From Acidobacteriota bacterium (GTDB lineage: Bacteria > Acidobacteriota > Terriglobia > UBA7540): a stretch of DNA of 8,477 nt. Made by a program: the position numbers and the translations under genes. The DNA lies in assembly GCA_021827255.1 (NCBI GenBank), contig JAKAWO010000125.1:1-8477 (forward strand), given 5' to 3'. The notes below the pieces were generated by a model, which was not told where the DNA came from, searched no databases, and worked only from the letters and a program-made list of their open reading frames with translations. Below are positions 1 through 6,321 of the stretch, in pieces (within the stretch, counting starts at the first letter, position 1; each line of letters opens with the position of its first letter).

Positions 1-1
1 G

Positions 2-340
2 TCGGCCTTGCGAGGGTGGTCTTATTACCGCCTGGGTTTGTATGACAAGGCGGCAACGGCTTTTCAAAGTGGGCTGAAGTTAGACCCCACCAACCCTCGA
101 AACATGGTCGGGTTCGGGTATTGCTATCTCCAGCAGGGCAAACCGGTCATGGCCCAAAGGCAGTTCGAGCAAGTGTTGCGGCAAATCCCTGACCAGGAAG
201 CTGCGCTGGTTGGCGAGGGGTTGGCGGATTTAGACTTGCAGCAAAAGTCTCGAGCGGCTCAGATCTTTCGCAAGGTCCTGGCGATGGATCCGAAGAACGC
301 GGAAGTTGAAAACTACCTGCATCGGGCCGAGGTCGAATAG
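2..340 (+). CDS. TPR-repeat protein, C-terminal part (5' end outside window)
   Basis: The frame is open from the left edge to a TAG at 338-340, and about 112 residues are visible. They show at least two degenerate tetratricopeptide repeats: a helix pair around GLYDKAATAFQSGLKLDPTNP, then a unit with MAQRQFEQVLRQIPDQEAALVG, then a final AAQIFRKVLAMDPKNAEV. The spacing of Gly/Ala/Tyr positions and the loop Pro (DPTNP, IPDQ, DPKN) is typical of TPR helix-turn-helix units, which bind proteins rather than catalyse. The TTG at 8 is only the first start-like codon in the window; the protein clearly continues upstream. The next gene is also TPR-rich, on the same strand and 97 bp downstream, so the two may be co-transcribed, perhaps in a polysaccharide or envelope locus to the left. 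No specific function can be assigned. Confidence 0.8.
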   Translation, partial: SALRGWSYYRLGLYDKAATAFQSGLKLDPTNPRNMVGFGYCYLQQGKPVMAQRQFEQVLRQIPDQEAALVGEGLADLDLQQKSRAAQIFRKVLAMDPKNAEVENYLHRAEVE

Positions 341-437
341 GGCGCTCATCTCGAACGGGCTTAGGGGAGCGGGCCAGCGCCCGGCGAATCGAGACTTGCT
401 GCCGATTACCGGCCCAAGCCGTTTATTGGAAGGGGAA

Positions 438-3400
438 ATGCGGAAACTGCGAACGGGAATCGGGCTCCGGATGATTCTGCTGCTGGCGTCTATCGGCGTA
501 ACCTCGGCGCTTTATGGGCAAGCCGGCAAGCCTAAGAAGCTGCAGCCGCTTGAGATTCTCCAGCGAGCTCACCAGTATTTTGCCGAGGGCGATTGCGCGC
601 AGGCGCGAAAGTATTACCTCGAGGTTCTCCATTCTTTTCCAAACAGTTTTGACATTCTCAAAGATCTTGGCGACTGCTATTTCGCGTTAGGCCGCGGCGG
701 ATATGCGGCGGCGGCCGTCTATTACGCTCGCGCCTATGCCGTCAATCCGCAATCCGCAGCGGTAGGCTCTCGGCTGACGGAGTGCTACATGGCCCTTGGG
801 CGATACTCGGAGGCCGTGGCGACGGCGCTGAAACTGGCTGAGCTGCCCGGCGCGCCCCCAGAGGCTTGGCGCCGCGTCGCCGAAGCCTACGAAGCGGCCC
901 ACGAGGGGCCGCAGGCTGCATCGGCTTACAACGCCTACCTCCAGCGCAACCCCGGCGACCTGCGGGCCCGCGTGCGCCTTGCCCGCATCTATGGCCAGCA
1001 GAAGTTCTATCACCGGGCTCTCGAGCAATACCGCATTATCCTTTCAACCAACCCGGACTACCCCCCCGCGCTCGTCGGCATGGCCCAGATTCTTGCTTGG
1101 GAAGGGCAGCTCGATCCAAGCCTCGCTCTGTTTAATCGCGTTCTTCAGGCGGAGCCTCACAACGGAGAGGCCGAATCTGGAAAGGCCTTTGTGCTGCTCT
1201 GGCAGGGGCACAACCAGCAGGCCCTGGCGATTTTCAAGGACTTGCAGCAACGTTTCCCCGGCGATAGAGAGGTGGCGAGAGGCTTGGCCAACGCTCAAAA
1301 CGCTGTCGAACAGGAAGCGTTTCTGGAGGCCAAGAAGGCTGGCAATGTTTCGGCGATTGTGGCTTATTATCATCACCGCCTGAATCAGAACCCCCGCGAC
1401 GTAGAAGCCCTGAAGGCGCTCATGGCCTTCACCGCCAATGCTCGGCAGTGCCAGCAGAGCATCGCCTTTGGCCGTCAAGCGTTGAAACTCTCGGCCGGGG
1501 ATCCCGATGTCGAATTGGGGTTGGCGCGGTCTCTGGCTCTCTGTCAGGATTACACCCGGGCGGTCGCGCGATACCGTGATTACCTCGCCTCCCATCCTCA
1601 GGCCGAGGGAGCGCTCTATGAGCTCGGCGATACGCTCACGCGGGCTTCCCGCTTGCCGGAGGCGATCACCACGTTTCGGCAATTGCTGAAAGTTGATCCG
1701 AAGAATCTTGGCGGGGAGATCGGCCTGGCGCAGGCGCTGGCCGCCACCGGACAGCACGCTGAGGCCCTAAAGGAATCTAATCTCGCCCTCCAACAGGCAC
1801 CCGACAACTACGAGGCTTTGCAGGGCAAAGGCTACCTCTTGTATTACCAAAACGACTTCGCCCAGGCGCGAAGCATCTTTCAAAGCCTTGAAGAGAAGAA
1901 TCCCGGCGACCCCGAGAACGCCAAAGCCCTCCGCGACATCTCGAAGGCGGAAGAACAGGCCCGGTGGGCGGCGCTTCGCCCCGCGCCCGATGCCCCTCCA
2001 CAGGATTGGTTGAAGTTTTTCCGGAAAAGGCTGGCCAGTTACCCGAACGACCGTGACGCCTTGAAGGGGCTGGCCTATGTGGAGTCGGAGTTGGACAACG
2101 CTCCCGCCGCGATCGCCGGTTATCGCCATGTGCTTGATCTTTACCCCAAGGACCGTGACGCAAGGCTTGAGCTGGCGCGCCTGCTCGCCCTGGACCGTCA
2201 GTACCTCGCTTCCATCCGTCTCTACCAGGAGGTTCTGAAACGGACGCCCGGTGATCCCGCAGTTCTCCAGAGTCTGGCGCGGGTAGATGCTTGGGCCGGG
2301 AACGATTCCGCGGCGCTCAAGATCTATCAGCAGCTTCTCGCTTCCCAACCCGACAATACGGGCTATGAGTTGGAGGTCGGACGCCTGGAGGCGCGATTGA
2401 AGCAGTACCCGGCCGCTGCGAACACGCTAGCGTCCCTGCTTAATCAGGAGCCGAGCAACCGTGACGCCCGACTGGAGGTTGCCCGGCTCGACCTCAATCA
2501 AGGCCAGCTTGAGAAAGCGCTCCAAAATTATGAGATTCTCCTCAAATATAATCCTCAAGACCCTGACGCGCTTCTCGGCCGAGCGCAAATCAACTATGGC
2601 CAAGGAAAGCTTTCCCGGGCTCACACCTCGGCGGCGCAGGCGCTCCTAGCTCGTCCCAAGGACTTTTCGAGCCTCTTCCTGATGGCCAGCATCGAGCACG
2701 CGCGCGGGCGCCGCCAGCGCGCCTTGCAGCTCCTGCGCCAGGCTGACGCGGTTAGCCCCGGCAATCCGGAGGTCGCGTCGCTTCGACAGCAGATTCGGTC
2801 GGAGTCCGCGGTGACAGTTTCGACGACCGTCGCTTATGCCCGCGAAATCGGCCCACCTTCCAGCTCAGGGAGCGTGCGCGGCCTTGCCAACGAAGACTTG
2901 CGCATGTTCACCTACGGGACCACCGTGCAAGCCACGCTCATGCCGAAAACCACTTCCTTTTTCACTTTCAACTCCCTGCCCTCCGACAGCCCGCCCAGCC
3001 CCTTCCGCGACGCCCTCGGCAATCAGCTTCCCACCGGCATCACAGGGGCGGCGGGCCCCTCGGAATATCTCTACCGCCAAGCCACTCAACTCACCTCTCA
3101 TTTCGATTTCCGGGCGGGGATCGGGGCCGTTCGCTTTGGACCGGGCGACCCGGTCAGCCTGGGCGGACAGAAGGAGCTAGTTCCTTCAGCGCGAGAGCGC
3201 GTATTGTGGCAGGCGGGGGTGAGCTATACGCCGACGGCGCGGCTCGACCTCGCCTTTGACGCGGTGCGCTCCCCTTTCGCTTACACCCCCGTGGCGGCGC
3301 GCTTCGGTCTAATCGAAGATGAACTCCGGGCGCAGGTCAACTACTTCTTTAGCCCGCGCACGCGCCTCTATCTTGCCTATGCGTATGGGCTTTTTTCCAC

Positions 3401-3866
3401 CCAGTCTTACGAGCACTTTGATCCGGTTTCCGGCCGGCCCCTCGGTAGCTACGCGGACACCGATCGCGGCCACTTTGGCTGGTTCAGTTTCAATCACACC
3501 TTCTACCAGTCGGAGCGATTGTCCTTTCAGGGTGGTTACTCCGGTCGGATCTACGGATTCACCCGGCGGCAACATCCTTTCCTGGGCTTTTATAACCCTG
3601 ACCTCTACCAGCTTCATGAGCTGGATTCACGAATCCATGGCAACCTTTGGGGGCCCGTCGGCTACGATCTGATGGGTGGATTGGGCATCCAGCAGGCCGG
3701 CAAGGGACAGGCGATCACCCGCGCCTGGGACGTCACCCCCGCATTTTCCCTTCAGGTTTCCCGCAACCTTCTTCTGAGACTGGGCTACACGCACTATAAT
3801 ACGGCCCAGGCTCTCGGCCCGCTGCGCGGCAACGCTGTGCGCCTGGATTCGCAGTGGAAGTTTTGA
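438..3866 (+). CDS. Secreted TPR-array protein with C-terminal outer-membrane beta-barrel (BcsC/PgaA-like architecture)
   Basis: This is a 1142-residue protein. I start it at ATG 438 because GGAAGGGG lies just upstream and the product then begins with a signal peptide: MRKLRTGIGLR, a hydrophobic core (MILLLASIGV) and a likely signal peptidase I site after YGQA (residue 29). Residues about 36-785 are continuous TPR-like helix pairs with loop motifs such as NPGD, DPKN and YPKD. From about residue 790 the sequence changes to alternating aromatic/polar strands and ends QWKF; a terminal Phe is typical of Omp85-assembled barrels. Around residues 1050-1057, GFYNPDLY resembles the G-Y-F-x-P-x-x-Y signature I recall from the BcsC C-terminal domain. 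In BcsC, PgaA and PelB this layout forms a periplasmic TPR scaffold plus an outer-membrane pore for exopolysaccharide export, so export is the inferred role. No polysaccharide synthase gene is in view, so the substrate is unknown and I give no symbol. It follows another TPR gene by 97 bp. Confidence 0.8.
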   Translation: MRKLRTGIGLRMILLLASIGVTSALYGQAGKPKKLQPLEILQRAHQYFAEGDCAQARKYYLEVLHSFPNSFDILKDLGDCYFALGRGGYAAAAVYYARAYAVNPQSAAVGSRLTECYMALGRYSEAVATALKLAELPGAPPEAWRRVAEAYEAAHEGPQAASAYNAYLQRNPGDLRARVRLARIYGQQKFYHRALEQYRIILSTNPDYPPALVGMAQILAWEGQLDPSLALFNRVLQAEPHNGEAESGKAFVLLWQGHNQQALAIFKDLQQRFPGDREVARGLANAQNAVEQEAFLEAKKAGNVSAIVAYYHHRLNQNPRDVEALKALMAFTANARQCQQSIAFGRQALKLSAGDPDVELGLARSLALCQDYTRAVARYRDYLASHPQAEGALYELGDTLTRASRLPEAITTFRQLLKVDPKNLGGEIGLAQALAATGQHAEALKESNLALQQAPDNYEALQGKGYLLYYQNDFAQARSIFQSLEEKNPGDPENAKALRDISKAEEQARWAALRPAPDAPPQDWLKFFRKRLASYPNDRDALKGLAYVESELDNAPAAIAGYRHVLDLYPKDRDARLELARLLALDRQYLASIRLYQEVLKRTPGDPAVLQSLARVDAWAGNDSAALKIYQQLLASQPDNTGYELEVGRLEARLKQYPAAANTLASLLNQEPSNRDARLEVARLDLNQGQLEKALQNYEILLKYNPQDPDALLGRAQINYGQGKLSRAHTSAAQALLARPKDFSSLFLMASIEHARGRRQRALQLLRQADAVSPGNPEVASLRQQIRSESAVTVSTTVAYAREIGPPSSSGSVRGLANEDLRMFTYGTTVQATLMPKTTSFFTFNSLPSDSPPSPFRDALGNQLPTGITGAAGPSEYLYRQATQLTSHFDFRAGIGAVRFGPGDPVSLGGQKELVPSARERVLWQAGVSYTPTARLDLAFDAVRSPFAYTPVAARFGLIEDELRAQVNYFFSPRTRLYLAYAYGLFSTQSYEHFDPVSGRPLGSYADTDRGHFGWFSFNHTFYQSERLSFQGGYSGRIYGFTRRQHPFLGFYNPDLYQLHELDSRIHGNLWGPVGYDLMGGLGIQQAGKGQAITRAWDVTPAFSLQVSRNLLLRLGYTHYNTAQALGPLRGNAVRLDSQWKF
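1305..2090 (+). repeat. Long-range internal duplication in the TPR array (period about 215 residues)
   Basis: Two parts of the TPR protein match beyond ordinary TPR similarity. The first runs through GKAFVLLWQ, FKDLQQRFPGD, VEQEAF and then YYHHRLNQNPRDVEALKAL. The second runs through GKGYLLYYQ, FQSLEEKNPGD, AEEQARW and then FFRKRLASYPNDRDALKGL. In both copies a TPR unit is followed by the same break: an E-Q-rich helix (Q292 and Q507), a short linker, and an R/H-R-L helix. The offset is about 215 residues. This indicates the array grew by duplication of a multi-TPR block rather than of single repeats. The coordinates given run from the first linker helix to the end of the second. Confidence 0.6.
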
Positions 3867-3989
3867 GAATCTGTTTGGTTCCAGTTCCGGCGGCCTCGCG
3901 CGCCCCGGTCGCAAGAGAAGCGATTCGCCCTCAAGAGCCCCATGGCGCTTTCGCTGCACATGCCTTCAACATCATTTTTCTGATTAATG

Positions 3990-3998
3990 TGGTAATAT
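3990..3998 (+). promoter_or_regulatory. Candidate extended -10 promoter element for the cyclase-like gene
   Basis: TGGTAATAT combines a TGn extension with a TAATAT hexamer. It lies in an AT-rich patch (about 3968-3999) that stands out in a GC-rich gap. I see no good -35 at 16-18 bp spacing (CATCAT at 3970-3975), which is tolerable for an extended -10 promoter. Transcription would start near 4005 and leave a leader of roughly 100 nt before the next gene. The call comes from sequence pattern alone. Confidence 0.4.
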
Positions 3999-4023
3999 AC
4001 CGGCCCGCCGGGGAAGGCCCGTG

Positions 4024-4073
4024 AGATCCCGTCGCGGATCTTCGGCAAACCATCGAGCCACAGAAGCCTGGTT
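4024..4073 (+). other. Leader inverted repeats upstream of the cyclase-like gene
   Basis: The predicted leader holds a perfect 6-bp inverted repeat, AGATCC (4024-4029) and GGATCT (4036-4041), with a 6-nt loop. It is followed by AACCA (4048-4052) and TGGTT (4069-4073), a possible 5-bp stem. GGCAAACC at 4044-4051 lies across the start of the second element. No T-tract follows, so this is not a simple terminator. Both stems are short enough to be chance. A regulatory RNA is possible but unproven. Confidence 0.25.
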
Positions 4074-4108
4074 CCGTTCGAGCGAAGGGTCGGTCGAGGA
4101 GTTGAGTT

Positions 4109-5110
4109 TTGGTGGCCAAATCCAAAGTGGCCTCGCTTCCTCTCCGCATGATTCAATGGGCAGTGGACCTGGCCCTCATGGCCGCCATTGCCGGCTACAT
4201 CGTTCTTTTTGTCTTGCAGTTCGTTCCCTCCAGCCCGATTCAACATGCGCAATGGGTCCGCCTCCTGCATGATTTCGAGGACCCCGGTATCGCTATTCCC
4301 GCCGCCTGGGTCGGACTGCGTTGGCCTCCGGTCTCTGGCTTCAGTCTTCTGCCGCTGGGAGGCGCTTTCGTCGTCTGGCTCATCAAAATCGGCGTGGATG
4401 CCTTGTTCCTGGCCGGGTCTCGAGCCCTCGAACGGGCCGTCAGCGGCAAGCCAGCCGTGGCTGGCGCGGGAGGATGGGCCTCAGAAGGCGCTGGCGGGAT
4501 GACGGCAGACTCCGAGAAGGCCCGTGAAGCCCTTCTCAGACAATATCGCGAAATCGAAGCCGCGCTAAAAGCAGCCCGGCGGAAGCGATGCGTGTTTCTT
4601 TCGGTGGACGTTGCGGGTTCCACGCGGATGAAGGCCGGCGAGAGCGAGGCGAATATCGCCGCCACCTTCCAAGCCTATGAAGAAATGCTGAAGAAGATCT
4701 TCGACCAGTTCGCGGCCTGGAAGCAGGCTTGGACTCCAGATGGCGTCATGATCTGCTTTCTCCAGCCCGACCTGGCCCTCGGCGCCGCCAAGCGGATTCT
4801 CGAAGGCATGCGGGTTTTCAACGAAGCGGAAAACAAGCTTCGAACACCGTTCCAGGTTCGGTGTGGAATGAATGAGGGGGAGGTGCCGATTTTTGAAGAC
4901 AGCAAACTTGAGAAAATCGCCGACCATGTGATTGATGTGGCCGGCCACCTGCAAAAGCAGGCTTCCCCTGATACGCTATGGGTGACCGAAGAGCTTTACG
5001 AGATCTTCACGGAGAAATCCGGCTTTGAGCCGGCCGGGGTGGAAGTGGATGGCCACAACATCTACGCATGGAGGGTGAACCTCGCTCCCGCTCCTTCAGC
5101 GAGGAGCTAG
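4109..5110 (+). CDS. Membrane-anchored class III nucleotidyl-cyclase-like protein with YggT-like N-terminus
   Basis: This is a 333-residue protein. The start is TTG 4109, 7 nt after GAGGAG (4096-4101); GTG 4112 at 10 nt spacing is nearly as good. Two hydrophobic segments (about residues 14-40 and 78-103) flank a loop with SPIQHAQWV, FEDPG and RWPPVSGFSLLP, which resembles the layout of YggT-family membrane proteins. A Gly/Ala-rich linker (111-131) and a charged helix (about 133-158) lead to a cyclase-fold domain (160-325). CVFLSVDVAGST matches the first metal-binding strand, with Asp167, and TPDGVMICF supplies the second Asp (D211). VIDVAGHL (274-281) sits where active cyclases have the V-N-x-A-x-R pattern, so the conserved Asn is Asp276 and the conserved Arg is His280. 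The adenine-specifying Lys position is also not conserved. Family knowledge suggests cAMP/cGMP synthesis, but these changes point to altered or lost catalysis and possibly a sensory or regulatory role at the inner membrane. The gene stands alone, downstream of a candidate promoter and convergent with nuoA. Confidence 0.75.
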   Translation: MVAKSKVASLPLRMIQWAVDLALMAAIAGYIVLFVLQFVPSSPIQHAQWVRLLHDFEDPGIAIPAAWVGLRWPPVSGFSLLPLGGAFVVWLIKIGVDALFLAGSRALERAVSGKPAVAGAGGWASEGAGGMTADSEKAREALLRQYREIEAALKAARRKRCVFLSVDVAGSTRMKAGESEANIAATFQAYEEMLKKIFDQFAAWKQAWTPDGVMICFLQPDLALGAAKRILEGMRVFNEAENKLRTPFQVRCGMNEGEVPIFEDSKLEKIADHVIDVAGHLQKQASPDTLWVTEELYEIFTEKSGFEPAGVEVDGHNIYAWRVNLAPAPSARS

Positions 5111-5266
5111 CAAGTCGCCCTCTGCTGCCACGGCCTTGGCGTGCGCTCTCCCAGAGAACAGGCGCCTGCCGCCTGCGTCACCTTTAACGCGGAAGGCGCG
5201 CCGCATGAGGGCGCCAGATCCCTCCCCTCGCCCGGCTTCAGCGATTCCTGAGAGGCAGCCGCGGTG

Positions 5267-5281
5267 ACCCTGAGCCAGGGT
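5267..5281. terminator. Short hairpin in the convergent intergenic region (possible terminator)
   Basis: ACCCTG and CAGGGT form a perfect 6-bp stem with a 3-nt loop, between the stop of the cyclase-like gene (5110) and the stop of nuoA (5316). It has no adjacent T-run on the + strand. On the - strand a run of seven T (5308-5302) lies between the nuoA stop and the hairpin, so it precedes the stem rather than follows it. It therefore does not fit the intrinsic terminator layout well. Its position between convergent genes is the main reason for listing it. The rest of the 205-bp gap shows only GC-rich sequence. Confidence 0.25.
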
Positions 5282-5315
5282 GAGAAGCGGGGGGTTCATT
5301 TAAAAAAAGCATCGG

Positions 5316-5675
5316 TCAGACCCAATCGAAGGCGCCGCGTTTCCACAGCCAGATGTAGCCGATAATTAGGATGCCGAGGAAGACCAGCATCTCAACCAGG
5401 CCGAAAAGCCCCAGGACGCGGAATTGAACCGCCCAGGGAAACAAAAAAATCGTCTCCACGTCGAAGATCACGAACAGAAGCGCGACAATATAGAAACGGA
5501 CCGTATAACGTCCGCGCGCGTTCGATTCGGGAGTGATTCCGCACTCATAAGGCAGGAGTTTTTCTTCAGACGGGGATGGCGTGGGGCGGATAAACTTCGC
5601 GATCCACAGGGTGCCAATGGGGAAAGCAGCGGCAATCGCCGCAAGGATCAGAATGGGTCCGTACGTCTGAAGCAC
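5316..5675 (-). CDS. nuoA: NADH-quinone oxidoreductase subunit A
   Basis: NuoA is a small membrane subunit of respiratory complex I, located near the quinone cavity and taking part in coupling electron transfer to proton pumping. The 119-residue product has three transmembrane segments (about 6-29, 61-81 and 87-111). The first loop carries the family motif YECG (43-46), with the conserved Cys45, and the second helix carries RFYIVALLFVIFDVET (60-75) with acidic D72 and E74. Length and motifs match full-length NuoA. The start is GTG 5675, preceded by a purine-rich GGGAGGGAG (5695-5687) about 11 nt away; there is no in-frame ATG nearby. Usually nuoA heads a nuoABCD... operon. Here no nuoB follows: the next gene downstream converges from the other strand. 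The gene lies 101 bp after mogA and has its own candidate promoter. The remaining subunits must be encoded elsewhere if complex I is functional. Confidence 0.93.
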   Translation of the reverse strand: MLQTYGPILILAAIAAAFPIGTLWIAKFIRPTPSPSEEKLLPYECGITPESNARGRYTVRFYIVALLFVIFDVETIFLFPWAVQFRVLGLFGLVEMLVFLGILIIGYIWLWKRGAFDWV

Positions 5676-5705
5676 GGCGAGTTTCGCTCCCTCCCTTCCG
5701 AGGTC

Positions 5706-5714
5706 ATCATACCA
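5706..5714 (-). promoter_or_regulatory. Candidate nuoA promoter (extended -10)
   Basis: Read on the minus strand, TGGTATGAT combines a TGn extension with TATGAT, one base from the TATAAT consensus. At 17-bp spacing the -35 position reads CTGAAC (5734-5729), matching only about half of TTGACA. The transcript would begin near 5699, giving a leader of about 25 nt containing the purine-rich ribosome-binding site. This would let nuoA be expressed apart from the Moco genes upstream. Confidence 0.4.
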
Positions 5715-5776
5715 CAGGCTCTGAGGGCGTTCAGGAAAAGGTTGGCGGCCGCCTCTGAAATTGATTTGCCAGGCGC

Positions 5777-6277
5777 TCAATCTGAATGGGAGTGTTCGGT
5801 GCGTCCCTGGATCAGGTCCACGGCGTGGGGCAAGAGGTCGGCGATGCACTCGAGGGATTCGACGGCGCCGCGCGGGCTGCCGGGCAGGTTGACGATCAGC
5901 ACGTGCCCCCTCGCTCCCGCGACGCCGCGCGAAAGCGCCGCCCGCCGCGCCTTGCGGATTCCTTCGGCGCGCATGAGCTCGGCCAGCCCCGGCGCTTCCC
6001 GTTCCAGCACGGCGCGAGTCGCTTCCGGCGTGCAGTCGCGCGGCGCCAGGCCCGTCCCGCCTGTCGTAAAGATAGCGTCGCAGCCCTCCGCCGCGCTCCA
6101 CGCCTTCAGCTTTTCCTCAATCGCCTCGAAGTCGTCCGGCAAAATCTCAACCTCCAGCACCGTCCAACCCTTGAGCGTGAGGAAATCACGCACAGCGGGC
6201 CCTGATCGGTCCTCGCGTCGGCCGGCCGCCGCCGCGTCACTCAAAACTAGAACTCTGGCGCGCAAACGCTCAGGCAT
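5777..6277 (-). CDS. mogA: Molybdopterin adenylyltransferase (MogA/MoaB family)
   Basis: This enzyme activates molybdopterin by transferring AMP from ATP, giving MPT-AMP, which MoeA then uses for molybdate insertion in the cytoplasm. The 166-residue product has the expected motifs in order: VLVLSD (9-14) followed by DRSGP (23-27), the nucleotide/MPT-binding TTGGTGLAPRD (71-81) running into CTPEAT, and NLPGSPRGAVE (130-140). Length and layout are those of stand-alone MogA/MoaB rather than a gephyrin-like fusion. MogA and MoaB cannot be separated reliably by eye, so the symbol could equally be moaB. ATG 6277 has no recognisable Shine-Dalgarno sequence just upstream. It begins 44 bp after the response regulator stop, consistent with readthrough from the same transcript. 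moaC and moeA upstream in the same unit support the Moco role. Confidence 0.9.
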   Translation of the reverse strand: MPERLRARVLVLSDAAAAGRREDRSGPAVRDFLTLKGWTVLEVEILPDDFEAIEEKLKAWSAAEGCDAIFTTGGTGLAPRDCTPEATRAVLEREAPGLAELMRAEGIRKARRAALSRGVAGARGHVLIVNLPGSPRGAVESLECIADLLPHAVDLIQGRTEHSHSD

Positions 6278-6321
6278 TGAACGATCTTTGGCCCGTCGGC
6301 GTGGACCCGGCGTGCGCGGCT

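Noticed and set aside
370..383. CGGGC/GCCCG inverted repeat with a 4-nt loop between the two TPR genes
   Set aside because: A 5-bp stem with no T-run in GC-rich DNA is likely by chance, so I do not call a terminator.
306..437. In-frame extension of the large TPR protein back to TTG 306
   Set aside because: It would overlap the end of the upstream TPR gene, adds 44 residues without domain character, and would bury the signal peptide that begins at ATG 438 behind a good ribosome-binding site.
1044..2348. Open frames on the - strand across the TPR gene
   Set aside because: They are shadows of the coding frame on the opposite strand, with no start signals or domain motifs.
5302..5308. Run of seven T on the - strand just after the nuoA stop, as an intrinsic terminator
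   Set aside because: I find no stable stem immediately 5' of the T-run; the only nearby pairing (GGTC/GACC) leaves a loop too small to form.
5676..6101. Upstream extension of the nuoA frame to 6101
   Set aside because: The extra residues are Arg/Ala/Gly-rich and run out of frame through mogA. NuoA homology begins only at the GTG at 5675.
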